From an uncultured Marmoricola sp. (GTDB lineage Bacteria; Actinomycetota; Actinomycetes; Propionibacteriales; Nocardioidaceae): 21,764 bases of DNA. This document shows, piece by piece, positions 6,739 to 14,763 of the stretch; the first letter of the stretch is position 1, and each line of letters begins with the position of its first letter. The notes below the pieces were generated by a model that was not told the origin of the DNA, did no database searches, and saw nothing but the letters and a program-made list of their open reading frames with translations. Location: the NCBI RefSeq assembly GCF_943913695.1, contig NZ_CALTZE010000063.1, positions 1 through 21,764 of the forward strand, in the 5' to 3' direction. The position numbers and the translations under genes are program-made.

Positions 6739-7511
6739 CCGTCGACGTGGTCGGTCGCGCCGGAGCCCTGCTCCGGGCGGTCTCGGCGGCCGAGCCCGAC
6801 GGCGCGGGCACGACCGACGTGGCCCGGTCGACAGGCCTGCCGCGGCCGTCGGTCCACCGGCTGCTCACCTCCCTGGAGACCGAGGGGCTGCTCGAGCGGC
6901 TGCCGGAGAGCGGACGCTGGGTGCTCGGCCCGGAGCTCTACCTGCTCGGCACGGCGGCCGCCCAGCGCTACGACGTGAGCGGCCTCGCCCAGCCCGTCGT
7001 ACGCCGGCTCTCCGTGGCGACGGGCGAGAGCGCCTTCTTCTCGGTGCTCCGCGGCGAGGAGACGATCTGCCTGCTCCGAGAGGACGGCAGCTTCCCGATC
7101 CGCTCCCACGTGCTCCACGAGGGCATCCGCTTCCCGCTCGGGGTCGCCTCGGCCGGCCTGGCGATCCTCGCGCACCTGCCCGAGGCCGAGTCGGCGGCCT
7201 ACCTCGCCCGCCGCGACCTCACCGAGGACTACGGCACCGCGCACGCGCCGCGGGCCCTGGCCCGCCGGCTGCGTGAGACCCGCACCCAGGGCTACGCCGT
7301 CAACCCGGGTCTGCTCGTCGAGGGCAGCTGGGGCATGGGGGCGGCCGTCTTCGACGCCGCCGGCCGGCCCCGCTGGGCACTGAGCCTGACCGGGATCGAG
7401 CGCAGGTTCGCCGCCCCCCGACGCCGCGAGCTCGGTCCGCTGCTGCTGCACGAGGCCCACGAGCTCTCCCGCGCGATCCAGGCCGGCCAGTCGGGCCAGT
7501 CGGGCCGCTAG
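6729..7511 (+). CDS. IclR-family transcriptional regulator
   Basis: A 260-residue regulator with an N-terminal winged HTH (about 10-65; TTDVARSTGLPRPSVHRLLT contains the recognition helix, then the wing LERLPESGRWVLG) and a C-terminal IclR effector-binding domain (about 80-250) with typical GESAFFSVLRGEETICL and HEGIRFPLGVASAGLAIL segments. Length and layout are those of IclR/KdgR/PcaR proteins. It is divergent from scoAB and is therefore predicted to control it, probably in response to a beta-ketoacid or aromatic-derived effector. The GTG start at 6729 follows TAGCGT-N7. The C-terminus ends in a short repetitive GQSGQSGR encoded by a 9-bp tandem repeat, which looks dispensable. Confidence 0.92.
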   Translation: MDTPVDVVGRAGALLRAVSAAEPDGAGTTDVARSTGLPRPSVHRLLTSLETEGLLERLPESGRWVLGPELYLLGTAAAQRYDVSGLAQPVVRRLSVATGESAFFSVLRGEETICLLREDGSFPIRSHVLHEGIRFPLGVASAGLAILAHLPEAESAAYLARRDLTEDYGTAHAPRALARRLRETRTQGYAVNPGLLVEGSWGMGAAVFDAAGRPRWALSLTGIERRFAAPRRRELGPLLLHEAHELSRAIQAGQSGQSGR

Positions 7512-7571
7512 GCGTCCCTCGCCCGGACAGCCGTCGGCCGGGCAGCCGTCGGGCGGGCGCGCGGTGCGTCA

Positions 7572-7577
7572 TACGAT
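7572..7577 (+). promoter_or_regulatory. Candidate -10 of the ArsA-ATPase operon
   Basis: TACGAT is followed by seven bases and the ATG at 7585, again a leaderless geometry. No good -35 is seen. The preceding gap carries an imperfect 15-bp tandem repeat (7523-7537 and 7538-7552) that differs at one base. Confidence 0.5.
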
Positions 7578-7584
7578 CCGGCCC

Positions 7585-8577
7585 ATGCCCGGCACGCTCT
7601 TCCCCGACGTGGACCTCCACGTCGTCACCGGCAAGGGCGGCACCGGCAAGTCGACGCTCGCGGCCGCGCTGGCCCTGGCGCTGGCCTCGCGCGGCGGCGA
7701 CGTACTGCTGTGCGAGGTCGAGGGCCGGCAGGGCATCGCGCAGCTCTTCGACGTGGCGCCGCTGCCCTACGAGGAGCGCCTCCTGGTGCGGCCACAGGCC
7801 GGCGCCGGCGCGGTGCACGCGCTGGCGATCGACCCGGAGTCGGCGCTGCTGGAGTATCTCGACATGTACTACCGGCTCGGGCGCGCGGGCCGGGCGCTCG
7901 ACCGCTTCGGCGTGGTCGAGTTCGCCACCACGATCGCCCCCGGCGTGCGCGACGTGCTGCTGACCGGCAAGGTCTACGAGGCGGCCAACCGCAACCGCCG
8001 CAACAAGGGCGCCCGGCACTACGACGCGATCGTGCTCGACGCGCCGCCGACCGGCCGGATCGCGCAGTTCCTCAACGTCAACGAGGAGCTCGCCGGGCTG
8101 GCCAAGGTCGGCCCCATCAAGAGCCAGGCCGAGATCGTCTCCACGCTGCTGCGCTCCTCGCGCACGGCGATCCACCTGGTCACGGTGCTGGAGGAGATGC
8201 CGGTGCAGGAGACCGGCGACGGCATCGCGGAGCTGCGCGCGACGGGGCTGCCCGTCGGGGCGGTGCTGGTCAACCTGGTGCGCCCGCAGGTCCTCGGCGA
8301 GGACGACCGGCAGGCACTGCTCGAGGACCGGGTCGACCCCGCCGTCATCGCCCAGGGCCTGGAGCACGCGGGCGTCGAGCCCGAGCCGGCTCTCGTCGCC
8401 GGACTCCTGGAGGAGGGGCGTCACCACGCCGAGCGGCGCCGGCTCGAGGACGAGCAGCGCGCCCTCGTCGCGCGCCTCGGCGTACCCGCCGTGGAGCTGC
8501 CGCTGCTGCCCGGAGGCGTCGACCTGGGCGGGCTCTACGAGCTCGCCGAGCGACTGTGCGAGGAGCAGCTCGCATGA
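7585..8577 (+). CDS. ArsA/GET3-family ATPase, first of pair (Rv3679-like)
   Basis: A 330-residue P-loop ATPase of the SIMIBI ArsA/GET3/MinD class. The deviant Walker A is GKGGTGKST (16-24), with the signature lysine K17, and the switch segment VLDAPPTGR lies near residue 150. There is one P-loop only, and the arsenite-binding cysteines of ArsA are absent, so arsenite pumping is unlikely. It pairs with the next gene, whose ATG overlaps its TGA (ATGA); homologues are paired the same way in M. tuberculosis (Rv3679/Rv3680) and Streptomyces, where a heterodimer is thought to form. A longer GTG start at 7564 is rejected because the TACGAT -10 would then lie inside the gene. Cargo or partner is unknown. 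Confidence 0.88.
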   Translation: MPGTLFPDVDLHVVTGKGGTGKSTLAAALALALASRGGDVLLCEVEGRQGIAQLFDVAPLPYEERLLVRPQAGAGAVHALAIDPESALLEYLDMYYRLGRAGRALDRFGVVEFATTIAPGVRDVLLTGKVYEAANRNRRNKGARHYDAIVLDAPPTGRIAQFLNVNEELAGLAKVGPIKSQAEIVSTLLRSSRTAIHLVTVLEEMPVQETGDGIAELRATGLPVGAVLVNLVRPQVLGEDDRQALLEDRVDPAVIAQGLEHAGVEPEPALVAGLLEEGRHHAERRRLEDEQRALVARLGVPAVELPLLPGGVDLGGLYELAERLCEEQLA

Positions 8578-9782
8578 GCCCCGAAGGCACGCCGGCCACC
8601 CACGTCGACTCCCGCGCCGTCGCGCGGATCGGCCCGCTGGTCGCCAGCCACGAGCCCGCGCAGGTGCTCGCCGTCGACGCGCTGCTCGACGACCTCGACC
8701 GCCGCATCGTGGTCTGCTGCGGCTCCGGCGGCGTCGGCAAGACCACCACGGCGGCGGCCCTGGCGCTGCGGGCGGCCGAGCGCGGGCGCAAGGTCTGCGT
8801 GCTCACGATCGACCCCGCCCGCAGGCTCGCGCAGTCGCTCGGGATCGAGCGGCTCGACAACACCCCGCGGCCGGTCGCCGGGGTCTCGGGCAGCGGCTCG
8901 CTCGAGGCCATGATGCTCGACATGAAGCGCACCTTCGACGAGGTGGTGCAGAGCCAGGCCAGCCCCGAGAAGGCCGCGCAGATCCTGGCCAACCCGTTCT
9001 ACGTCGCGGTGTCGAGCTCGTTCGCCGGCACCCAGGAATACATGGCGATGGAGAAGCTCGGGCAGCTCGACGCCGAGGCCCGCGCCAGCGGCCGCTACGA
9101 CCTGATCGTGGTCGACACCCCGCCGTCGCGCAGCGCGCTGGACTTCCTCGACGCGCCCGAGCGGCTCTCCAGCTTCCTCGACGGGCGCTTCATGCGGCTG
9201 CTGCTGGCCCCCGCGCGCGGGCCGGCCCGCTTCATGACCGCCGGCGTGGGTCTCGTGACGGGCGCGATCACCAAGATCATCGGCGCGCAGGTGCTCAACG
9301 ACGTGAAGGCCTTCGTCGCGGCCTTCGACACGCTCTTCGGCGGCTTCCGCGCCCGGGCTCAGCGCACCTACGAGCTGCTCCAGGACCGGCGTACGGCGTT
9401 CGTCGTCGTCGCCGCGCCCGAGCCCGACGCGCTGCGGGAGGCGGCCTACTTCGTGGAGCGGCTGCGGGCCGAGGAGATGCCGCTGGCGGGGCTCGTGGTC
9501 AACCGGGCCAGCCAGGTGGCGGCCGAGGGGCTCTCGGCCAGCGCGGCGACGGCGGGGGCCGAGCGGCTGCGCGACGCGGGGACCGACCCGCTGGTCCACG
9601 GGCTGCTGCGCCTGCACGCCGACCGGATCACCGTCGCGGAGAGGGAGCGACGGCTCACGGGGCGCTTCGGCGCCAGCCACCCCGACGTACCGACGGCGGT
9701 GCTGCCGGCCCTCTCGACCGACGTGCACGACCTCGACGGGCTACGCCGCATCGGCGCGCTGCTGGCCGCGCAGGTGGGATGA
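8574..9782 (+). CDS. ArsA/GET3-family ATPase, second of pair (Rv3680-like)
   Basis: A 402-residue partner ATPase. After a 45-residue N-terminal extension comes a deviant Walker A, GSGGVGKTT (50-58); the conserved lysine of the K-G-G-x-G-K-T signature is replaced by S51 here, whereas the first subunit keeps it. The switch II region DTPPSRSALDFLDAPERL follows near 180-200, then a hydrophobic, Gly/Ala-rich stretch (about 210-250; LLLAPARGPARFMTAGVGLV, GAITKIIGAQVL) that could form a GET3-like hydrophobic surface. The ATGA overlap with the first gene shows coupled expression. The loss of the signature lysine in one subunit suggests an asymmetric dimer. In mycobacteria this pair has been linked to cell-envelope stress; the exact role is not evident here. 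Confidence 0.88.
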   Translation: MSPEGTPATHVDSRAVARIGPLVASHEPAQVLAVDALLDDLDRRIVVCCGSGGVGKTTTAAALALRAAERGRKVCVLTIDPARRLAQSLGIERLDNTPRPVAGVSGSGSLEAMMLDMKRTFDEVVQSQASPEKAAQILANPFYVAVSSSFAGTQEYMAMEKLGQLDAEARASGRYDLIVVDTPPSRSALDFLDAPERLSSFLDGRFMRLLLAPARGPARFMTAGVGLVTGAITKIIGAQVLNDVKAFVAAFDTLFGGFRARAQRTYELLQDRRTAFVVVAAPEPDALREAAYFVERLRAEEMPLAGLVVNRASQVAAEGLSASAATAGAERLRDAGTDPLVHGLLRLHADRITVAERERRLTGRFGASHPDVPTAVLPALSTDVHDLDGLRRIGALLAAQVG

Positions 9783-9804
9783 CCGGGCGCGGGTCGGGCT
9801 GGCG

Positions 9805-10113
9805 TCAGGCGGTGGCGACGTCCGGCGTGGCGACCCGGCGCTCGTGCTCCTCCTTGGCAGTCTCGAGCAGAGCCCTCCAGGAGGTCACGTTGGGACGCTT
9901 GCGGAGCAGCGCGCGGCGCTCGCGCTCGGTCAGGCCACCCCACACGCCCCACTCGATCTGGTTGTCCAGCGCCTCGGCCAGGCACTCGGCCCGCACAGGG
10001 CAGGCACCGCACACGACCTTGGCCTTGTGCTGCTCCGCGCCACGCACGAACAGCTCGTCCGGCGTGCTCGACTGGCACAGCGCCACGTTGGCCCACATCT
10101 CGTTCCAGGACAT
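9805..10113 (-). CDS. whiB4: WhiB-family iron-sulfur regulator (WhiB4/WblA type)
   Basis: A 102-residue WhiB-like protein. The four cluster-ligating cysteines are C13, C35, C38 and C44 (C-x21-C-x2-C-x5-C), followed by the GVWGG turn (56-60) and a basic C-terminal segment RERRALLRKRP that normally contacts DNA. WhiB proteins carry a [4Fe-4S] cluster sensing O2, NO or redox state and often bind sigma factor region 4. Position between the ArsA pair and ponA is that of M. tuberculosis whiB4 (Rv3681c) and Streptomyces wblA, so orthology is likely. A strong SD, GGAGGGG, precedes the ATG with normal spacing, unlike the leaderless genes nearby. It converges on the ArsA operon with only 22 bp between stops. 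Confidence 0.93.
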   Translation of the reverse strand: MSWNEMWANVALCQSSTPDELFVRGAEQHKAKVVCGACPVRAECLAEALDNQIEWGVWGGLTERERRALLRKRPNVTSWRALLETAKEEHERRVATPDVATA

Positions 10114-10303
10114 GATCCCCTCCAGAGTTCAGAGTCCCGGGTGTGCGTCCGCCCCATACGTCCGCTTTTTCAACCCAGAATCAGACTAAAGAGGCGGAGC
10201 GGATCGAAACAGACACAGAGGGTCCAATCTCGCATAGTCCATATGGACTAGATCAGTTCGTACGTCCGGCGGGGTTTCTTCCCCCCTCTCGTAAGGTTGT
10301 GGT
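10114..10303. promoter_or_regulatory. Divergent whiB/ponA control region with a 16-bp perfect palindrome
   Basis: A 190-bp gap that is visibly more AT-rich than its surroundings. It holds a perfect palindrome TAGTCCATATGGACTA at 10235-10250, about 50 bp upstream of TAAGGT (10292-10297), which is six bases before the ponA ATG and may be its -10 or alternatively an SD-like TAAGG. A GACAC pentamer at 10212-10216 resembles a WhiA half-site. On the minus strand TTGAAA (about 10166-10172) and TAGTCT (10183-10188) are weak promoter-like words for whiB. Which protein binds the palindrome is unknown. Confidence 0.55.
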
Positions 10304-12547
10304 ATGTCGCGACGCCGTCCCCACGTCACGTTCGGCTCCGTCGTCTCCCACCTCGGGGTGATCGTCGTGGTCTCGGCGGTCCTCGGCGTGCTGGTGGCCG
10401 GGCTGGCGGTGCCGGTGGTCGGCGCGCTCGGCTACGGCGCCAAGGCGACCGAGCGCTCCCTGCGCAACCTCCCCGAGGAGCTCGAGGCCGAGCCGCTGGC
10501 CCAGCGCTCGCGGGTGCTCGACCGCAACGGCAAGCAGATCGCGGTCTTCTACAACCCCGACGACAACCGCGTCACGGTCGGCCTCGACAAGGTCGCGCCG
10601 ATCATGCGCAAGGCGATCGTCGCCATCGAGGACTACCGCTTCTACGAGCACGGCGCGCTCGACCTGCGCGGCACGATGCGGGCCTTCGTCAGCAACCAGG
10701 CCGGCAACTCCACCCAGGGTGGCTCCTCGATCACCCAGCAGATGGCCAAGCTGACCCTGGTCAACCAGGCCGACACCGCCGAGGCGCGGGCCGCGGCCAC
10801 CGCCAACACCTACCAGCGCAAGCTGCAGGAGCTGCGCCACGCGATCGCCTTCGAGCGCAACTACTCCAAGGACTGGATCCTCGAGCGCTACCTCAACCTG
10901 GCCTACTTCGGTGACGGTGCCTACGGCATCCAGGCCGCCTCCCGCCACTTCTTCTCCGTCGACGCCGCCGACCTCAACCTGCGCCAGGCGGCGATGCTCG
11001 CGGGCCTGGTCAAGAACCCCGTCGGCTTCGACCCCACCCGCTTCCCCGAGCGCGCCGAGGCCCGGCGCAACGTCGTGCTCAACCGCATGGCCGAGCTCGA
11101 GGTGATCCCGCAGCAGCGCGCCGACACAGTCACCCAGCGCAACCTCGGGCTCGACATCACCCCGTCGCGCAACGGCTGCGTCACCTCGCGGGTCTCCCCC
11201 TTCTTCTGCGACTACGTGCGCCGCTACCTGCTCGCCGACCCCGGTCTGGGCAAGACCGTCGAGCAGCGCGCCCAGCTGCTCAACGAGGGCGGCCTGACCA
11301 TCAAGACCACCCTCGACCCGGCCTACCAGCGCTCGGCCGACGCGGCGACGTCCAACGCCGTCTACCCCACCGACCAGGCCATCGGCGGCCTGGCGATGGT
11401 GCAGCCCGGCACCGGCGAGGTGCGGGCGATCTCGCAGTCGCGCCCGATGGGCCGCGACAAGGCCAAGGGCCAGACCTTCCTCAACTACGCCGTCAACACC
11501 GAGTACGGCGACGCCAACGGCTTCCAAGCAGGCTCGACCTTCAAGGTCTTCGTGCTGGCGGCCGCGCTCGAGCAGGGCATGTCGAGCGGCACGTCCTACA
11601 ACTCACCGCCGCGCATGGACTTCGCGATGAACGGCTTCGCCGACTGCACCGGCAGCTACCCCAGCTCCGACACGTGGTCGGTGCCCAACAGCACCACCAG
11701 CGGCCGCAAGAGCCTGGTCACCGGCACCCGCGAGTCGGTCAACACCTTCTTCGCCCAGCTCGAGCGCGACACCGGGCTGTGCGAGCCCTACGCGCTGGCC
11801 AAGGCGATGGGTGTCGACCTCACCGACCCCGACCGCGAGCGGGTGCCGTCGTTCGTGCTCGGCGTCGCCGACGTGAGCCCGCTGGAGATGGCCGGCGCCT
11901 ACGCCACCTTCGCCGCGCGCGGCAAGTTCTGCGCGCCCCGCCCGGTCACCGAGATCCGCAACAGCGACGGCAAGGTCTTCAAGGACTACCCCGCCCAGTG
12001 CGAGCAGGTGATGCGGCAGTCGACCGCCGACGAGGTCAACTCGATCCTGCGCGGCGTCATCGAGGGCGGCTTCGGCTCCGCCCTGGCCCTCAACAAGCCC
12101 TCGGCCGGCAAGACCGGCACGATCAACAGCCAGATGGCCGTGTGGTTCGCCGGCTACACCCCCACCATGGCGACCGCGGCGATGGTCGCCGGCGCCGACC
12201 CCAACGGCAACTGGCTCAGCCTCAACGGCCAGATCGTCGGCGGCAGCGGCATCGGCACCGCCTCCGGCTCGACCGTCGCCGGCCCGATGTGGGCCGAGGC
12301 GATGCGCGGCATCCAGGACACCCTGCCCTACGAGGACTTCACCTCCCCCAGCTTCGGTGACGCCCCGATCGAGGTCGCGGTCCCCGAGACCAAGGGGATG
12401 CGCGTCGACCGTGCCCTCGACCTCGTCGCCGACCAGGGCTTCCAGGTCTACGTCGACGGCGACACCGACGGCAAGGTCACTTCGATGAGCCCCGCCGCCG
12501 GCGACCGCCTCACCCGCGGCTCCTCCGTGACCCTGCGCACCGATTGA
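10304..12547 (+). CDS. ponA: Bifunctional class A penicillin-binding protein with PASTA domain
   Basis: A 747-residue cell-wall synthase matching PonA2-type proteins. It has a cytoplasmic tail, one membrane anchor (about 15-45), then a glycosyltransferase 51 domain with EDYRFYEHGALD (catalytic E109) and GSSITQQ (140-146). The transpeptidase domain follows, with STFK (S411, K414), SVN (478-480) and KTG (603-605). A single PASTA domain (about 690-747) closes the protein. All catalytic motifs are intact. It polymerises and crosslinks peptidoglycan outside the membrane. It follows whiB divergently, as in mycobacteria and Streptomyces. Paired cysteines (for example C292/C302 and C448/C493) might form extracellular disulfides. 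After its stop begins the large repeat array, with no separate classical terminator. Confidence 0.96.
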   Translation: MSRRRPHVTFGSVVSHLGVIVVVSAVLGVLVAGLAVPVVGALGYGAKATERSLRNLPEELEAEPLAQRSRVLDRNGKQIAVFYNPDDNRVTVGLDKVAPIMRKAIVAIEDYRFYEHGALDLRGTMRAFVSNQAGNSTQGGSSITQQMAKLTLVNQADTAEARAAATANTYQRKLQELRHAIAFERNYSKDWILERYLNLAYFGDGAYGIQAASRHFFSVDAADLNLRQAAMLAGLVKNPVGFDPTRFPERAEARRNVVLNRMAELEVIPQQRADTVTQRNLGLDITPSRNGCVTSRVSPFFCDYVRRYLLADPGLGKTVEQRAQLLNEGGLTIKTTLDPAYQRSADAATSNAVYPTDQAIGGLAMVQPGTGEVRAISQSRPMGRDKAKGQTFLNYAVNTEYGDANGFQAGSTFKVFVLAAALEQGMSSGTSYNSPPRMDFAMNGFADCTGSYPSSDTWSVPNSTTSGRKSLVTGTRESVNTFFAQLERDTGLCEPYALAKAMGVDLTDPDRERVPSFVLGVADVSPLEMAGAYATFAARGKFCAPRPVTEIRNSDGKVFKDYPAQCEQVMRQSTADEVNSILRGVIEGGFGSALALNKPSAGKTGTINSQMAVWFAGYTPTMATAAMVAGADPNGNWLSLNGQIVGGSGIGTASGSTVAGPMWAEAMRGIQDTLPYEDFTSPSFGDAPIEVAVPETKGMRVDRALDLVADQGFQVYVDGDTDGKVTSMSPAAGDRLTRGSSVTLRTD

Positions 12548-12551
12548 GGCG

Positions 12552-13276
12552 CCGCCCCTGAGGAGCCCGCGAGGCACGAGCGGACGTCCCCCCGCTTCCT
12601 GAGGAGCCCGCGAGGGACGAGCGGGCGTCACGAAGGACGCGGCCCGCCCGCGAGGAAGCGGAGCCCGCCCCTTCGTGGCTCGGCCTCGAGACGGTTGCTG
12701 CGCAACCTCCTCGACCCGACGGCTCCGCTCGCACCTCAGGGAGCGGCAGAGGCGACCGCTTCCTGAGGAGCCCGCGAGGGACGAGCGGGCGTCACGAAGG
12801 AGCGCCCTTCGTGGCTCGGCCTCGAGACGGTTGCTGCGCAACCTCCTCGACCCGACGGCTCCGCTCGCACCTCAGGGAGCGGCAGAGGCGACCGCTTCCT
12901 GAGGAGCCCGCGAGGGACGAGCGGGCGTCACGAAGGAGCGCCCTTCGTGGCTCGCTCCGCTCGCACCTCAGGGAGCGGAGGCGGCGTCCCCCCGCTCCCT
13001 GAGGAGCCCGCGAGGGACGAGCGGGCGGCCACGTTGGACGCGGCCCGCTCGCGACGAAACAGAGCCCGCCCCTTCGCGGCTCGCTCTGCTCGCACCTCAG
13101 GGAGCGGAGACGGCGCCCCCGCCCCCCGCTTCCTGAGGAGCCCGCGAGGCACGAGCGGGCGTCACGAAGGAGCGCCCTTCGCGGCTCGCTCCGCTCGCAC
13201 CTCAGGGAGCGGAAGAGGCAACCGCTTCCTGAGGAGCCCGCGAGGGACGAGCGGGCGGCCACGAAGGACGCGGCCC
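12552..13276. repeat. Modular palindromic repeat array between ponA and yqeY
   Basis: About 725 bp with no credible gene. The core GAGGAGCCCGCGAGG occurs seven times, in units beginning near 12552, 12592, 12756, 12892, 12992, 13126 and 13222, and the partner CCTCAGGGAGCGG occurs five times. In the unit at 12756-12882 the ends CCGCTTCCTGAGG and CCTCAGGGAGCGG pair (13 bp, one T-G) and enclose three hairpins: GCCCGC-N9-GCGGGC (12770-12790), CACGAAGG-N5-CCTTCGTG (12793-12813) and GGTTGC-TGC-GCAACC (12829-12843). The unit can therefore fold like a cloverleaf. Units vary by module: a short or long second arm, and presence or absence of a 40-bp third-arm module. It sits between convergent genes and may also stop transcription. 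It resembles REP/BIME-like dispersed elements; I recall similar GC-rich repeats in actinobacterial genomes but cannot verify that here. Confidence 0.9.
12669..12954. repeat. Perfect 136-bp tandem duplication within the repeat array
   Basis: Bases 12669-12818 and 12805-12954 are identical over about 150 bp at a 136-bp offset, so one full unit has been duplicated recently. The identity ends where the 40-bp module (12683-12722 and 12819-12858, each carrying GGTTGCTGCGCAACC) is present in one copy and absent in the next unit. Confidence 0.9.
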
Positions 13277-13303
13277 ATCTCCCCGCCCGGACGAGCGGAC
13301 GAC

Positions 13304-13765
13304 CTACCCGGCGGCGAGCTGCTGCTTGACCACCGCGGCGACGGCACCGCCGTCGGCGCGGCCCTTGGTCTGTGGGGTGAGCACGCCCATGACGCGGCCC
13401 ATGGCGCGGGGCCCGTCGGCCCGCACGCCGAGCTCGTCGATGGTGCGGGTGACCAGGTCCTCGATCTCCGACTGGCTCATCTGGGCCGGCAGGTAGGTCG
13501 CGATCACGGCGGCCTCGGCCTGCTCCTTGGCGGCCGACTCCTCGCGTCCGGCGTCGGCGAAGGCGTCGGCGGCCTCGCGCCGCTTCTTGGCCTCACTGGT
13601 GAGCACCCCGAGCACGTCGTCGTCGGTGAGCGTCCGGGCCTCCTTGCCGGCCACCTCGGCGTTGGTGACGGCGGTGAGGACCATGCGCAACGTGGAGGAG
13701 CGCAGCTCGTCGCGCGCCTTCATCGCCGCGGTCAGGTCGGTGCGCAGCTGCTCCTTGAGGCTCAT
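13304..13765 (-). CDS. GatB/YqeY-domain protein
   Basis: A 153-residue YqeY-family protein (Rv3688c-like from memory). It begins MSLKEQLRTDLTAAMKARD and ends with a helical C-terminal tail, MGRVMGVLTPQTKGRADGGAVAAVVKQQL, characteristic of the YqeY/GatB-tail domain. The fold resembles the C-terminal tRNA-interacting domain of the amidotransferase subunit GatB, so a tRNA- or translation-related role is often proposed; direct function is not established. The ATG at 13765 is preceded by CACAAT-N7 on the minus strand, possibly a leaderless promoter. It is divergent from the metallophosphoesterase with a 26-bp gap and convergent with ponA across the repeat array. Confidence 0.9.
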   Translation of the reverse strand: MSLKEQLRTDLTAAMKARDELRSSTLRMVLTAVTNAEVAGKEARTLTDDDVLGVLTSEAKKRREAADAFADAGREESAAKEQAEAAVIATYLPAQMSQSEIEDLVTRTIDELGVRADGPRAMGRVMGVLTPQTKGRADGGAVAAVVKQQLAAG

Positions 13766-13791
13766 GCCCTCGATTGTGGCAGCCTTGCCGC

Positions 13792-14763
13792 ATGGTCTCG
13801 CAGCGAGTTTCCCGGGCGCTGCACGGCACGGCGTACGCCGCCGCGGCCGCCACCGCCGCCGGAGCGGCCACCCTGGCGTGGTCGGCCGGCGTGGAGGTGC
13901 GCTGGTTCGTCGTACGTCGCGCCGAGGCGGCCGTGCTGCCGCCCGGACACCGGCCGCTGCGGGTGCTGCACGTCAGCGACCTGCACCTGACGCCGTCGCA
14001 GGGCCGCAAGCGCGCCTGGCTGGCCTCGCTCGCGGCGCTCGAGCCCGACCTCGTGGTCGACACCGGTGACAACCTCGCCCACCTCGACGCCGTCGGGCCG
14101 GTGGTGGAGGGACTGGGGTCGCTGCTCGACGCGCCGGGCGTCTTCGTGATGGGGTCCAACGACTACTTCGCCCCGTCGCTGCGCAACCCGCTGTGGTACC
14201 TGCTACCCGACGACGGCCGCCGCAACACCGACAACCGGCGCCTGCCGCACGAGGACCTGCGCGACGCCTTCACCTCCCGCGGCTGGCTCGACCTGACCAA
14301 CACCTCGGGGCGGCTCACCGTCGGCGACACCTCGATCGCCTTCGTCGGCGTCGACGACCCGCACCTGGGCTACGACGACCTCGCCGCGGTCGCAGGTCCG
14401 GCCCCCGCCGACGTCGACCTGCGCGTGGGCGTGACGCACGCGCCCTACCTGCGGGTGCTCGACCAGTACGCCGCCGACGGCTACGACTTGGTCCTCGCCG
14501 GGCACACACACGGCGGCCAGGTGTGCCTGCCGTTCGCGGGCGCCCTGGTCACCAACTGCGACCTCGACCGGGCGCACGCCAAGGGCCTGCACCGCCACCC
14601 CGCCGACTCACGCCCCGGCGACCCGGGGAGCTCCTGGCTGCACGTCTCGGCGGGCGCCGGCACCTCGCCGTACGCCCCCGTGCGGCTGTGCTGCCGGCCC
14701 GAGGCGACGCTGCTCACCCTCACCCCCCGGCCCGATTCGGAGCCCGCCGGAGGCCGTGGGTAG
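13792..14763 (+). CDS. Membrane-associated calcineurin-like metallophosphoesterase
   Basis: A 323-residue phosphoesterase of the YkuE/Rv3683 type. A hydrophobic N-terminal segment (about 12-32, Ala-rich) looks like a membrane anchor. The bimetal motifs are in order: VSDLHL (D63, H65), VDTGDN (D93, N94), GSNDY (N123, D124, in place of the usual GNHD), THAPYL (His of block IV) and AGHTHGGQ. The variant GSND keeps the metal/substrate Asn but has Asp instead of His, a change I would expect in this subfamily but cannot check. Relatives of YkuE act on phospholipid or envelope phosphoesters, an inference for this protein. ATG 13792 is used; a TTG at 13774 gives a short unconserved extension. The TAG stop is part of the candidate tRNA -10. 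Confidence 0.88.
   Translation: MVSQRVSRALHGTAYAAAAATAAGAATLAWSAGVEVRWFVVRRAEAAVLPPGHRPLRVLHVSDLHLTPSQGRKRAWLASLAALEPDLVVDTGDNLAHLDAVGPVVEGLGSLLDAPGVFVMGSNDYFAPSLRNPLWYLLPDDGRRNTDNRRLPHEDLRDAFTSRGWLDLTNTSGRLTVGDTSIAFVGVDDPHLGYDDLAAVAGPAPADVDLRVGVTHAPYLRVLDQYAADGYDLVLAGHTHGGQVCLPFAGALVTNCDLDRAHAKGLHRHPADSRPGDPGSSWLHVSAGAGTSPYAPVRLCCRPEATLLTLTPRPDSEPAGGRG

Noticed and set aside
7710..8573. N-terminal extension of the second ArsA ATPase to 690 residues
   Set aside because: It overlaps the first ATPase in another frame and is Arg/Gly-rich noise; the ATGA overlap at 8574 is the natural start.
12552..13276. CRISPR array
   Set aside because: Repeat spacing is irregular (about 40 to 164 bp), the intervals are themselves repeats, and no cas genes are present.
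12510..13347. Several open frames on both strands over the repeat array, encoding repeated SSLAGSSGSG-like and SLRCERSEPRR peptides
   Set aside because: They arise from GC-rich repeats lacking stop codons in all frames; no RBS, no family similarity, and the same bases are open on both strands.
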